DNA from: Methanothrix soehngenii GP6
GTDB lineage: Archaea; Halobacteriota; Methanosarcinia; Methanotrichales; Methanotrichaceae
Reading direction: 5' to 3'
Assembly (NCBI RefSeq): GCF_000204415.1
Contig: NC_015416.1
Coordinates: 372,001-436,000 of the forward strand
DNA: 64,000 nucleotides
The notes under the pieces were generated by a model. The model saw only the letters and a list, made by a program, of their open reading frames with translations. It was not told the DNA's origin and searched no databases. Positions 1 through 8,798 of this stretch are shown piece by piece. The translations under genes and the position numbers were made by a program. Each line of letters starts with the position of its first letter. Position 1 is the stretch's first letter.

Positions 1-2
1 CT

Positions 3-212
3 TTCAAAACTCCTGGGGTGGCTGAGGTGGCAGGAGAGGGGGGAATGATCTATTCCAGCCCCGGGGAGCTGGGCGAGATGATACTCGAGCTGCATGAGAG
101 CCCGAACCTGAGGATGAACCTCGGCCGGAAGGGCAGAATGGCGGTGGAAGAGAAGTACTCCTGGCCGCGAGCCCTGGATATGATGGAGTCGGTCTACAGA
201 GAAGTGGCCTGA
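3..212 (+). CDS. Glycosyltransferase family 4, C-terminal fragment (cut by window edge)
   Basis: Only the last ~69 codons are in the window, and the frame is open from base 3. The residues PGVAEVAGEGG followed by a segment rich in Glu and Leu, then EKYSWPRAL near the end, match the C-terminal nucleotide-sugar site of GT-B (family 4) glycosyltransferases, where the Glu after GVAE contacts the sugar nucleotide. The enzyme would transfer a sugar to a lipid or polysaccharide acceptor at the cytoplasmic face of the membrane. A flippase-like membrane protein follows about 80 bp downstream, which fits a role in envelope glycoconjugate synthesis. The acceptor and sugar cannot be told from this fragment. 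Confidence 0.75.
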   Translation, partial: FKTPGVAEVAGEGGMIYSSPGELGEMILELHESPNLRMNLGRKGRMAVEEKYSWPRALDMMESVYREVA

Positions 213-292
213 GAGCGGTGTCCTGAGAGAGATGGTGTCCTGGGAGAGATCTTCGAGTCAATAAGTATTTACAGAATAGATCTACCTTCCAA

Positions 293-1273
293 TTGATGAA
301 TGAGAGATTGAAGGCCACATTGTTCGCAGCTCTGATGAGCCTGGCCTCCATTATCTTCATTCTCTATTATACCGATGCTGATATAAGTTGGGAGTTGATC
401 TCCCGGGTCAACGGGTGGTTCCTTCTTCTGGCGGTAGCCCTTCATGTGCTCTCCTGGATACTTTACTCTCTCAGGCTCAAGCTGCTTGCATCCATGGCCG
501 GTCACCAAATAACCTTCCCTCTCTCCTTCAGATGCACCCTGGCCTCGAACTTCCTTGCCGCTATCACTCCATCCTCTGCTGGAGGAGAGCCCCTGCGAAT
601 CAAGGTCCTGGCAGATGACGGCATGAGCTATGGTGCTGCGACGGCGGTGGTGATAAGCGAGAGGCTCCTTGATAGCATATTCTTCTTGACCTCACTGGCC
701 TTTTTCCTCATGGTCTCCGGCTTTTTCGCCGGCTTCGGCCTGAAGGTTGGAGCGATATTCCTGCTCTTTCTCCTGGCTTTCCTGGCATTTCTCAGGCAGC
801 TCATCATCCGGCCGAAGAGGGTTGCCCGTCTGATGGAGTGGATCAAGAAGAAGACCGGCAACCGAGCCATCGTCCTCACCATAGAGCGGGAGATATGGCT
901 ATTCAGGGACGCAGGAATTCAGCTTGCTAAAGAGACAATGCGTTGTTTGCCGGTACTGGTGGTGATGACGGCATTAATCTGGTTTAGCGATTTTCTGGTT
1001 CCCTCTGCCTTATTGGCGGGTATGGCTCAGGATCCCAGCATTCTTCTCTCAGTCACCGCCCAGAACATCCTGGCGATAGTGAGCCTCTTGCCGTTGACCC
1101 CTGGGGCCAGCGGCATAGCCGAGCTGGGAATGAGCTACCTTTATTCCACCTTTGTCTCTCCCGCCTTGCTGCTGCCTCTGATCGTCCTGTGGCGTTTGAT
1201 CACCTATTTCTTTAACATCGTCGTAGGTGCAGCTTTCGCCGGAGCGGCCATCAATGGAATGATTAAAAAATAG
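293..1273 (+). CDS. Flippase-like integral membrane protein (UPF0104/LPG synthase TM-domain family)
   Basis: 326 residues, almost wholly hydrophobic, with about eight predicted membrane segments. The family features visible are the PSSAGGEPLRIKVL stretch near residue 96 and a second conserved block SLLPLTPGASGIAELGMSY near residue 267, both typical of the lysylphosphatidylglycerol-synthase transmembrane domain (COG0392, UPF0104). Members are thought to flip lipid-linked substrates or support glycolipid synthesis; most archaeal ones are uncharacterised. It lies directly downstream of a glycosyltransferase on the same strand. A paralogue is encoded at 20571-21701 on the opposite strand. Family assignment is strong; substrate is unknown. 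Confidence 0.8.
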   Translation: MMNERLKATLFAALMSLASIIFILYYTDADISWELISRVNGWFLLLAVALHVLSWILYSLRLKLLASMAGHQITFPLSFRCTLASNFLAAITPSSAGGEPLRIKVLADDGMSYGAATAVVISERLLDSIFFLTSLAFFLMVSGFFAGFGLKVGAIFLLFLLAFLAFLRQLIIRPKRVARLMEWIKKKTGNRAIVLTIEREIWLFRDAGIQLAKETMRCLPVLVVMTALIWFSDFLVPSALLAGMAQDPSILLSVTAQNILAIVSLLPLTPGASGIAELGMSYLYSTFVSPALLLPLIVLWRLITYFFNIVVGAAFAGAAINGMIKK

Positions 1274-1349
1274 AGCAAAAATAATTGGCATGCAGACCAT
1301 CTTCCGGCCTGCAGCCGATAACCTCTCCTGATTCCACTTCTTTTTCCGT

Positions 1350-3029
1350 CTAGTGTGTGCCAAGGATGTAGCCTATGATTCTGCCATAGGCAGGCCTGGC
1401 CACCAGCGTTCCTAGGACCACTCCAATGATGATGATCAGGGCGAATCCGGTCAAGGCACCGAATCCCATATAGAGAAGCGGCAGCATGGCCACGATCGTC
1501 GTCGCTGCTGCGCCCAGGATTATGGCAAAGGCCCGGGACAGACGGCTCAAATAGATCTTGCTGGTGGTGGCGGCCACTTTGCCCACGCCCGCCTTATCCG
1601 CGGCCTCCGCCGCTCTCTCCTTTATGCTCCGGTCGGATGCAGCTGGCGCTGCTTCACCTCCTCGGATCACCTCATCGGTGATGATGACCAGCTGATCGAC
1701 GCCCGTCCCTATCACCATGATGATGCCGGCCAGGCTGGCCAGATCGAGCTGCCATTTGGCCAGGGACCAGACGCCCAGCATTATCGCCACCTCGCTCAGG
1801 GAGGTAAAGAGCATGGGCAGAACTATTCTCCTCTCACGGTAGCGGTAGTATATCATGCCCGCAACTGCGAGCAGAGCTATCAGACCGGCTATGACCATCT
1901 GGATCTTGAACTGCTTGCCCAGAGCGGCAGATACCTGGCCTGATCCCACGATCTCCACATTGACCGGCAGAGCGCCCTCTTGCAGGTGAATTTGAAGCTG
2001 TTTTGCATCCTGGGAGCCCTCATCTCCGGCGCCCACGCGCGCCTCCAACCCGCGAGAGGGAACCTTCTGCAGACTGCTCGCCAGCTCTGGGGATAAGGGT
2101 GCGCTGAAGACTGGATCCTTATCCAGGTACATGGTTATGGGGTGAGCTTCGGGATTCTTGACCGCGCCCGTATCTATGGCTGCTTTCTGGAAGGCTGCCG
2201 CCCCCTCCTCGGAGAGGGTGAAGGGCACTCCCCAATTGCCCTGCTGATCTCCTCTGGGGATATCCACAGACTCAACTGCATCTCCATAGATGACATGCAT
2301 GGTCTGGTTGTCCTCAGTCTGGATCCTGATCTCGAACTTGCCAGGCTTGCCCACAATATCCTGAGCTGAGGCCACATCCATTCCCGCAAGGTCGATGAGG
2401 ATGTACTTATTATCCACCATCCTCACTCTGATGTCCTGCAGCCCCAGGCGGTTGAGCTTGGAGTCAAGAACCCTTTTTGTCTCTTCCACAGTGTCCTGGG
2501 TCAGGCCCTCGATGAAGGTATCCTCGCCAGCGGGCACTTTTCCACCCACCGGTGCGAGGAGGGCGTCAAGGGATTCCCTGGTAACATTAGTCCTGATCTC
2601 ATACAGGACGGGGGCAAACTGCACTATCTTGACGTCAGCATCAAGGTTCTTTTGCAGGTAAGTGATGATTATCGTCTCGGGAGCAGCAGGTATGGTGATC
2701 TTAGTGGCGTTGGCAAGCGATGCTGTCTCTGCGCCCAAATATCCCAGGTCATCGGGTAGAGTCGGATCGATCTTGCCCGGCACAGTCACAATATAGCTGT
2801 CGCCATGCCTCTCGACAGTGTTGGTGGAAAACTGATACTCGAGAATGCTCTCAGGATCTGCATCCACCTGGACCATAGCCCCCTGCAGCTTGAGCTGAAG
2901 GTACGATCCGCCCTGAAGGTCCAGGCCGTACTTAAGGCCGAAGGCCCCCAAACAGATCAACGCCGCCGCTAGGAATAAGGCGAATAATAGTACCCTCTTG
3001 TCTTTAGACAGGTCTTCTATCAAGCTCAT
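1350..3029 (-). CDS. secD: Protein-export membrane protein SecD (archaeal)
   Basis: 559 residues. One N-terminal membrane helix (about residues 13-32) is followed by GLDLQGGSYLQL, the SecD signature, then a long extracytoplasmic domain and five more helices from about residue 375. The motif IGTGVDQLVIITDEVIRG in the helix-4 region is the conserved RND-type segment of SecD. The protein works with SecF at the SecYEG translocon to support late steps of export. Its ATG overlaps the secF stop as ATGA (3026-3029), so secF-secD form a translationally coupled pair with secF first. Confidence 0.96.
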   Translation of the reverse strand: MSLIEDLSKDKRVLLFALFLAAALICLGAFGLKYGLDLQGGSYLQLKLQGAMVQVDADPESILEYQFSTNTVERHGDSYIVTVPGKIDPTLPDDLGYLGAETASLANATKITIPAAPETIIITYLQKNLDADVKIVQFAPVLYEIRTNVTRESLDALLAPVGGKVPAGEDTFIEGLTQDTVEETKRVLDSKLNRLGLQDIRVRMVDNKYILIDLAGMDVASAQDIVGKPGKFEIRIQTEDNQTMHVIYGDAVESVDIPRGDQQGNWGVPFTLSEEGAAAFQKAAIDTGAVKNPEAHPITMYLDKDPVFSAPLSPELASSLQKVPSRGLEARVGAGDEGSQDAKQLQIHLQEGALPVNVEIVGSGQVSAALGKQFKIQMVIAGLIALLAVAGMIYYRYRERRIVLPMLFTSLSEVAIMLGVWSLAKWQLDLASLAGIIMVIGTGVDQLVIITDEVIRGGEAAPAASDRSIKERAAEAADKAGVGKVAATTSKIYLSRLSRAFAIILGAAATTIVAMLPLLYMGFGALTGFALIIIIGVVLGTLVARPAYGRIIGYILGTH

Positions 3030-3919
3030 CTCTTCTGCCCCCTTGCTGCCTTTCGTGGCCGGCTAAGGTACCATCTCAGCCCCTGAGCATTGGTGACCCA
3101 GGTGTTAAAGAGATCCGCTGCCAGGCCGAAGATGAGCACTGTCGACATATCGGCTATCACATCCATTCTGCTGAATGAGGGCAGTACGAGGTGAAGGAGG
3201 TTGGAGACCAAAATGAGCGATATCACAGCGGCAGCTGAGGTTCCCGCCATGGTTAGGCCTGTGCCCATTGCCCCCTTTATCTTATCGTCTGTATCCCCTT
3301 TGCGCTTCAAGACCCTCATGGTGAGCAGAATATCGGTATCAACAGAGTAGCCGATGAGCATGAGAAGCGCAGCCACAGTCCCCAGGGAGAGCTGGACTCC
3401 AGTCAGATTCATGGATGCCGCTGCCGTCAATATGTCAGCCAGGGCGCAGAGCACCACCAGCAATGAGACAAAGGCCTGCCTGAATACGATGAATACCACC
3501 AAGGCCATGAGGATGAACGAGAGTGGGAGGTACCTTATTACCTGGGCCTGAAGCTCCTGGCTGTATATGGGTCCCATATGTCTGATCTCAGCATTATCGC
3601 CGTACTTGGTAACGATCTGCTGAGCAAGTTCTGTATACTCCTCATCGCTCATGGGGCCGAACTGAATCATGTATCGGCTGCCCACGTCTCTCACATCTGC
3701 CAGAGGGTATTTATCATACTCTACGACCACGGCATCTTTAGATTCAGTAGCCGGCACTGTTGCTAATGTGCCTCCCGTGAACTCTATCCCCAGATTCACG
3801 GGCGATCCCGTGTTGAGATAGGTTACACCCAAGCTGATCAATGCTAAGATGATGACGATTATGGGAATCAGCATCATCTGCTTGGGCGGATACTTGGAAA
3901 TGATATCGTCCAGTTCCAT
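3026..3919 (-). CDS. secF: Protein-export membrane protein SecF (archaeal)
   Basis: 297 residues with six predicted membrane segments: one near residues 15-33, then five in the C-terminal half. IEFTGGTL near residue 45 and IGYSVDTDILLTMRVLKR near residue 190 are the SecF counterparts of the SecD signatures. SecF pairs with SecD in the archaeal translocon accessory complex. It is the first gene of the secF-secD pair. The 149 bp between it and the next gene upstream on the same strand (4069) are A/T-rich with a possible TATA-like tract near 4045, but that tract is better placed as the 3' region of the upstream gene than as the secF promoter. Confidence 0.95.
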   Translation of the reverse strand: MELDDIISKYPPKQMMLIPIIVIILALISLGVTYLNTGSPVNLGIEFTGGTLATVPATESKDAVVVEYDKYPLADVRDVGSRYMIQFGPMSDEEYTELAQQIVTKYGDNAEIRHMGPIYSQELQAQVIRYLPLSFILMALVVFIVFRQAFVSLLVVLCALADILTAAASMNLTGVQLSLGTVAALLMLIGYSVDTDILLTMRVLKRKGDTDDKIKGAMGTGLTMAGTSAAAVISLILVSNLLHLVLPSFSRMDVIADMSTVLIFGLAADLFNTWVTNAQGLRWYLSRPRKAARGQKR

Positions 3920-4068
3920 ATAATTCTCCTCGAAATCGATCTGATCAACCCACCGCTTGGTTTCTGTGGCTCTGGTTGGTGTCTGCTGGCCTATTAGCCG
4001 GCATCAAATGACTCATGATTAGCATCTTCTGGCCCTTTTTCAGAATATTTAAATCTATTTACAGCATG

Positions 4069-5334
4069 CTATCCGATTTTTTCCCATTTCTGCAGGCTTA
4101 CCACCTGAGATAGCGTCTTTCCCCGGCTGATCTCCTCAAAGAGCCTGTTTTCCGTCTTCTCGACCTCTTTTGCTCTTCTTGCGATCTCATATGCCCTCTC
4201 TTTGGGAATTACCACCACTCCGCTGTCATCGCCAACGATATAGTCGCCAGGCCGGACCGTCTGGCCGCCACAGACTATCTCAGAGTTGATCTCTCCCATA
4301 CCTTTTGGGTCCCCTGCATTGGGAACTACATCCGACGAGAAGAGCGGGTAGTCCATCGGCCTTATCTCCTGCAGGTCTCGCACTGCACCATCGACGACCA
4401 CGCCCTCAATCCCACGGATCTTGCAGCTCAGGGTGGCCAGTCCTCCCCAGGGGGCGATGCTGTTGCTTCCGTTGTAGATCACCAGCACATCACCGGGACC
4501 GGCCAGGTCTATGGCCTCGACGGGCTTTGCCCAGTCACCGGCGAAGGTCTGCACGGTTATCGCCTTTCCCACGATCTTCTTTCCCGGAATCAGGGGATGA
4601 ATTCCGCGCATGGCCCCTTTGCGGTGCATGGCATCGGAGATATTGGATGAAGAGACGCTGCGCAGCAGGGAGACGATCTCCTCTTCCAGGCTCATCTTGG
4701 GGGCGGTGCTGGCCTGGGCAACGTCGATAGATTCGCGAATCTTCCGGGCTGACTCGGTAACATTCGCGCTGCGCACTATGCTTCCGCCGACAATGACAAT
4801 GGCGGCACCGCTGGCCACGGCGTCAGCAGCGGAAGCCGCGTCCATTCCCCCTGCAGCAGCCACCGGGGTCTTTACCTCTTTGACGATCTGCTTGAGAAAA
4901 TCTATGGTGTCCTTGCCGGTCATCTGCTGGTCTATTCCCACATGAACGCAGATGTAGTCCACTCCCAGTTCTTCCAGCTCACGGGAACGGCCAACCGGAT
5001 CGGGAACCGTGAGCAGATCCATCATTATCTGCACGCCATACTTGCGCGCCGCCCGAAGTGCATCCTCGACGGTGGAGTTGTCGGATGCTGCGAGCAAGGC
5101 CACTATATCTGCCCCGGCCTTGGCCGCCATCTCCACCTCCATGGCACCGGTGTCGACGGTTTTCATATCCGCTACGATCTTCGTCCCGGGAAGGGCTTTC
5201 TTCATCTCGCGCACAGAGTCCATGCCCTCGCTCTTGATGAGGGGTGTTCCGGCCTCGATCCAGTCCGCTCCACCAAGGACGGCCTCTTTGGCTATTTGAA
5301 TCGATCTGTCTAGCTCCAGAAGATCCATTGCCAC
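4069..5334 (-). CDS. Bifunctional 3-hexulose-6-phosphate synthase / RraA-like protein
   Basis: 421 residues in two domains. Residues ~1-210 form an OMP-decarboxylase-fold (HUMPS) domain: [11 protein letters not shown] and [22 protein letters not shown] contain the Asp-x-Lys-x-x-Asp active site. The second domain (~220-400) is RraA-like, with [21 protein letters not shown] and [11 protein letters not shown]. In archaea lacking the oxidative pentose-phosphate pathway, hexulose-6-phosphate synthase run in reverse converts fructose-6-phosphate-derived hexulose to ribulose-5-phosphate plus formaldehyde, feeding ribose synthesis. The RraA-like domain has no firmly established role here; the family includes oxaloacetate decarboxylases and aldolases. 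The start is GTG 5334 or ATG 5328. Divergent from dapF across about 60 bp. Confidence 0.88.
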   Translation of the reverse strand: MAMDLLELDRSIQIAKEAVLGGADWIEAGTPLIKSEGMDSVREMKKALPGTKIVADMKTVDTGAMEVEMAAKAGADIVALLAASDNSTVEDALRAARKYGVQIMMDLLTVPDPVGRSRELEELGVDYICVHVGIDQQMTGKDTIDFLKQIVKEVKTPVAAAGGMDAASAADAVASGAAIVIVGGSIVRSANVTESARKIRESIDVAQASTAPKMSLEEEIVSLLRSVSSSNISDAMHRKGAMRGIHPLIPGKKIVGKAITVQTFAGDWAKPVEAIDLAGPGDVLVIYNGSNSIAPWGGLATLSCKIRGIEGVVVDGAVRDLQEIRPMDYPLFSSDVVPNAGDPKGMGEINSEIVCGGQTVRPGDYIVGDDSGVVVIPKERAYEIARRAKEVEKTENRLFEEISRGKTLSQVVSLQKWEKIG

Positions 5335-5396
5335 CTGTAGAATGGGTTTAATACCAAATCACCACCACAACATAACAAGCTAGAGAAAAAGGATGC

Positions 5397-6308
5397 ATGG
5401 TATATAAAATGAAGCTGGCAGAGATTTCTGAGGTAGAGCTCAAAGACGATCCCTTTCTACCACACAGCCTTGGCTTTGCCAAGCTGCATGGGAACGGCAA
5501 TGACTTCATTCTGGTGGATGAGATCTCAAGGGAGCTCGTGGCTGAGAGTGCGAAGAGTAGATTTGCAATCGCTTGCTGCCGTCGTAGCTTCGGCATAGGA
5601 GCAGATGGTGTCCTGTTTCTGGCAAGCAGCCAGCGTTCGGACCTGGGCATGAGGTTATTTCAGCCGGACGGCTCAGAGGCGGAGATGTGCGGCAATGGCA
5701 TACGCTGTCTTGCCAAGTACGCCTGGGAGTCGGGGTATGTGGGTCAATCCTTTGATGTGGAGACCTTAGCGGGCATCATACCGATTCAGGTCCGGGAGAG
5801 GGATGGCAGCTTCTGGGCCAGGGTGGATATGGGCGTTCCCAGGTTCAATCGTCCATCCATTCCCGCCTGCGGTTCTGGTGATCTCATGGACGAGCAGATG
5901 GGGGAATTCAGGGTCTGTGCAGTGAATACTGGTGTTCCTCATGCTGTTATCTTTGTGGATGACCTGGACATAGATATCTACGAGGCGGCACCACCAATAA
6001 GGCATTGCAGCGTTTTTCCGGAGGGAGCAAACGTCGATTTCGTCAAGCTGGGCTCATCACTGCAGATCAGAACATTCGAGCGAGGGGTAGAGGGCGAGAC
6101 ATTCTCCTGTGGAACCGGGGCGGTGGCCTCTGCCAGCGTTGCCCGCAGAATGGGGCTGGTCGGGGATGAGGTGCTGGTGGAGACGAAAGGTGGGCCGCTG
6201 ATCATTAACTTTGAGAAGGATAAGGCCTTCATGGAAGGGCCGGCAGTGACTGTCTATTCTGCAGAGATGGATGAAGAGTACTGGTGGAGCCTATTTAGGG
6301 AGATGTGA
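5397..6308 (+). CDS. dapF: Diaminopimelate epimerase
   Basis: 303 residues, normal for the family after a ~25-residue extension. It interconverts LL- and meso-diaminopimelate in lysine synthesis. The two catalytic cysteines are visible: EMCGNGIR (Cys ~98) and FSCGTGA (Cys ~238). GNGNDF near residue 32 and RTFERGVEGET near 227 are substrate-binding segments. The ATG at 5397 is preceded by AAAGGA about 7 nt upstream; ATG 5409 is an alternative. It is divergent from the HPS-RraA gene, and the ATATAAAA tract at the start could also act as a TATA element. No other lysine gene is in the window. Confidence 0.96.
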   Translation: MVYKMKLAEISEVELKDDPFLPHSLGFAKLHGNGNDFILVDEISRELVAESAKSRFAIACCRRSFGIGADGVLFLASSQRSDLGMRLFQPDGSEAEMCGNGIRCLAKYAWESGYVGQSFDVETLAGIIPIQVRERDGSFWARVDMGVPRFNRPSIPACGSGDLMDEQMGEFRVCAVNTGVPHAVIFVDDLDIDIYEAAPPIRHCSVFPEGANVDFVKLGSSLQIRTFERGVEGETFSCGTGAVASASVARRMGLVGDEVLVETKGGPLIINFEKDKAFMEGPAVTVYSAEMDEEYWWSLFREM

Positions 6309-6336
6309 TAATATCATAGCGACAAGAGGCCGGATC

Positions 6337-6777
6337 GTGGCGGGACTCTCCGGGTTGATGATTCTGCTTGTCCTCCTGGTTCCGATCAATGCAGATCATT
6401 ATTTGATGGAAATAGGCAGCAAGAGCAATCCCAATGCCCACCTCTTCTCCTATGACCAGAAGTTTCGCGAGAGCACAACAGTTAAAAATTATCCCCTGCA
6501 AATGACGGCGACCAAGGAGTTTACCGATGCCACCCGCCTCTCGACAAAGATGGAATTGCGAACAGAGGCCAATCTCACCGAGATAGCTATCGATGCGGAT
6601 TTCATTGGCATTGGACGCTTAGGCTATCTAGTTCTGGATCCAGAGAAGGGGGATTTGAAGCATGAGCAATCGCGGATCAACCACCTCTTCATAGGCAACT
6701 TCAGCATCGAGGAGCAGATAATAGTGGCCAAAGACCATATGAATGAGTGTGGTTATGGCTCTCTTCCCTGCGCATGA
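6337..6777 (+). CDS. Small secreted protein of unknown function
   Basis: Not recognised. From GTG 6337 (AGAGG lies about 8 nt upstream) the product is ~146 residues with an N-terminal hydrophobic stretch, GLSGLMILLVLLVPINA, ending at a plausible signal-peptidase site, then a polar Asp/Glu/Thr-rich body. The frame is open upstream into dapF (to 6271), but that part lacks a signal-peptide-like start. The body segment STTVKNYPLQM resembles VTTIKSYPVME in the other small secreted protein at 8262-8687 on the opposite side of recJ. The two may be distant relatives, but the alignment is short. Ends before a T-rich tract. Confidence 0.55.
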   Translation: MAGLSGLMILLVLLVPINADHYLMEIGSKSNPNAHLFSYDQKFRESTTVKNYPLQMTATKEFTDATRLSTKMELRTEANLTEIAIDADFIGIGRLGYLVLDPEKGDLKHEQSRINHLFIGNFSIEEQIIVAKDHMNECGYGSLPCA

Positions 6778-6797
6778 GTGTTAACTGAAAGAATTCG

Positions 6798-6828
6798 TCC
6801 TATATATTTTATTTTATATTATTTTTGC
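6798..6828 (+). terminator. T-rich transcription termination region between convergent genes
   Basis: Between the secreted-protein stop at 6777 and the recJ stop at 6809, the top strand is an almost pure A/T tract with runs of T, ending in TTTTTG. Oligo-T runs on the coding strand are the common archaeal terminator. It overlaps the last codons of recJ on the other strand. Confidence 0.4.
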
Positions 6829-8254
6829 AGGAAAGCTGCTCGGCCACGATGCGGTCCATCTTTTCCAGGAATTCCTGTTTTGCCTGCAGAGGAATGGTCG
6901 CTCCGGCGGCGACGTTATGGCCTCCGCCCACCCCTCCAACCGCCTGGGCGGAGAGGGATAGGGCATGTGCCAGGTCCAGGCCGGAGCGGACCAGATCCTG
7001 GGTACCCCGGGCAGATACCTTGAGATCCCCTTCCACATTCTGAGCAAAAGCGAGGATAGGCCGGCTGCGGTCTGCCATCTGGAAGCTCATGCCGGCCACG
7101 ATTCCTATTATCGTATCCAAAATCGCATCTCCGGCGTCGAAGTACTGGATGCTGTTCAATGGGGTGATTCCCCTCTTTGAAACCAGCTTCAAGCCAGCCA
7201 CCAGGTTCTGGCGGTGCTGGCCCAGGAGGGTATGGGCTTCATTGAAGGCCTTATCCCTATCTCCCAGGCAGACCTCCAGCCCCACCCCGGCATGACCATA
7301 ACGGGCGGTGGCGTTCAGCAGGGTGGAGTACTCAGAGGCGTCTCTGAGCTCGGTTCCCTCCCTCTCCTTCAGCAGGATATAGACCTCTCCGATCAGCCTT
7401 TCCAGCCTGATATTGGAAATGCCATTGCGCAGCCCTTTCTGAACGATGGCTGTGACCAATGAGGCCTTCTCCTCCTGGCTGAGATCTATCCAGCGCCTCC
7501 ACTTCTCTCCACCCAGGCTTATTCCCACCTCCTTAAGAAATGCAATGCAGGCGTCCTCTTTTCCTGAGAGGCCGGGAAGGTATGGATCCTGGGAGTACTC
7601 CAGCATCTTGTAGACCGGGCGGGTCTGTTTGCCAAAGAGCTTGATGTCTCTGGAGAAATGGACTGCTCCTGCTCTTGAGCCTATGTCCAGGATGTAGCGG
7701 TTCAGACCGATAAGCTGACCGCTGGCCATATCCTGCAGGTCTCCCACCGCCCCCACCACCGCTAAAGCTGCCAGATCGTCGTTAGCGCCAGGGCTGGATG
7801 CCAGGGCTCTGGCCAGGAGAAAAGCGCTACCGCTGCCGCTAAGCTGGTTTGCTCCATCTGCTCCCACCAGATGAGGGTTGATGTGGGCCAGGGGTTGTGC
7901 TGGGCAGGCTTTGGGCTTATGATGATCGGCTACGATGGCCTGCAGGTTCCTCTCCAGGATCTCCTGGATCATCCCGCTGCCCAGATCGGTGAATATGACC
8001 AGATCCGCACCCTGGTCGGCAACCTCCTCCAGAGCGTTCTCATCAAGCTGCCGGAAGAAGAGGGGCTTGTAGTCGATGTTATGCCTATCCAGGGCGGCGC
8101 ATATTATGGCAGCAGCGGTGAGCCCATCTGCATCCACATGGGAGACAACCAAAATCTCCTTTTGCCTGCAGATAGAATCAGTGCAGTCTTTGCATAGCTC
8201 CTTCAGCTTATCGAGCTTCAGGGATATGTCCATGGCATCTGCCCCTTTTGCCAT
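6809..8254 (-). CDS. DHH-family single-strand nuclease, archaeal RecJ-like (GAN type)
   Basis: 481 residues. The N-terminal DHH domain has HVDADG (Asp ~41, Asp ~43) and VADHHKPKA (Asp-His-His ~111-113), the manganese-binding residues of the DHH phosphoesterases. FTDLGSGM near 90 is the motif-II Asp region. A DHHA1 domain near the C-terminus shows GGVGGGHNVAAGATI, the substrate-binding glycine motif. Archaeal members bind GINS/CMG (GAN) or act in DNA repair and RNA decay. The start lies only 7 bp after the stop of the upstream secreted-protein gene, so the two are probably cotranscribed. Exact physiological role is not decidable here. Confidence 0.88.
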   Translation of the reverse strand: MAKGADAMDISLKLDKLKELCKDCTDSICRQKEILVVSHVDADGLTAAAIICAALDRHNIDYKPLFFRQLDENALEEVADQGADLVIFTDLGSGMIQEILERNLQAIVADHHKPKACPAQPLAHINPHLVGADGANQLSGSGSAFLLARALASSPGANDDLAALAVVGAVGDLQDMASGQLIGLNRYILDIGSRAGAVHFSRDIKLFGKQTRPVYKMLEYSQDPYLPGLSGKEDACIAFLKEVGISLGGEKWRRWIDLSQEEKASLVTAIVQKGLRNGISNIRLERLIGEVYILLKEREGTELRDASEYSTLLNATARYGHAGVGLEVCLGDRDKAFNEAHTLLGQHRQNLVAGLKLVSKRGITPLNSIQYFDAGDAILDTIIGIVAGMSFQMADRSRPILAFAQNVEGDLKVSARGTQDLVRSGLDLAHALSLSAQAVGGVGGGHNVAAGATIPLQAKQEFLEKMDRIVAEQLSCKNNIK

Positions 8255-8261
8255 ATCACTT

Positions 8262-8687
8262 TCAATTTGATGAATAATTTATAAGTCTTTGGCTCGGGGC
8301 GAAGATGATCTTCTCCGCATTGATTTGTCCCGACCAGCTCGTTCCCAGAAGCCTGAAGCTGCCCGGCATTCTCTCCATCACGGGATAGCTTTTAATGGTG
8401 GTAACATTGGATGGTTGTGCTTTTGTGAACAGGAATTGATCCAGAATGGTGATGTTCTCAGAGCTGTTGGTGGAGAATATGTACTTGTTCAATATCTCGC
8501 CTGTTCCATGAACCTCTCCAATGGCTTTGGTGTTCTCCGGAGAGCCCATCTCGAAATTGGTCATGACGGTGCCGGTTCCGGCAACGTTATGACTGTAGTC
8601 GATGTTCAAATTCGATGCTATAGCATCTCCCATAACCAGGATCAACAACGCTGCAACGATGATCTGGGAGGCTTTCTTTATCATCAT
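8262..8687 (-). CDS. Small secreted protein of unknown function
   Basis: 141 residues with a clear signal peptide: MMIKK, a hydrophobic core, then GDAIASN. The mature part is rich in Asn, Thr and Ser and contains several possible N-glycosylation sequons (NSS, NIT, NVT, NYS). No family is recognised. A GxGxV-type repetition (AGTGTVMTNFEMG, VHGTGEILNKY) suggests a small beta-rich domain. It is the promoter-proximal gene of a pair with recJ, 7 bp apart. The segment VTTIKSYPVME resembles part of the secreted protein at 6337-6777. Confidence 0.65.
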   Translation of the reverse strand: MMIKKASQIIVAALLILVMGDAIASNLNIDYSHNVAGTGTVMTNFEMGSPENTKAIGEVHGTGEILNKYIFSTNSSENITILDQFLFTKAQPSNVTTIKSYPVMERMPGSFRLLGTSWSGQINAEKIIFAPSQRLINYSSN

Positions 8688-8798
8688 GGTCTCCTTTGCG
8701 TTTTCTCTTTTCTTATTTAAGACCGGCGAGGAGCTGTCTGCTATTGACCATGCAGACTGGATGGGATATTATATGAGTTGAGATAGTAGGAGGCATTG

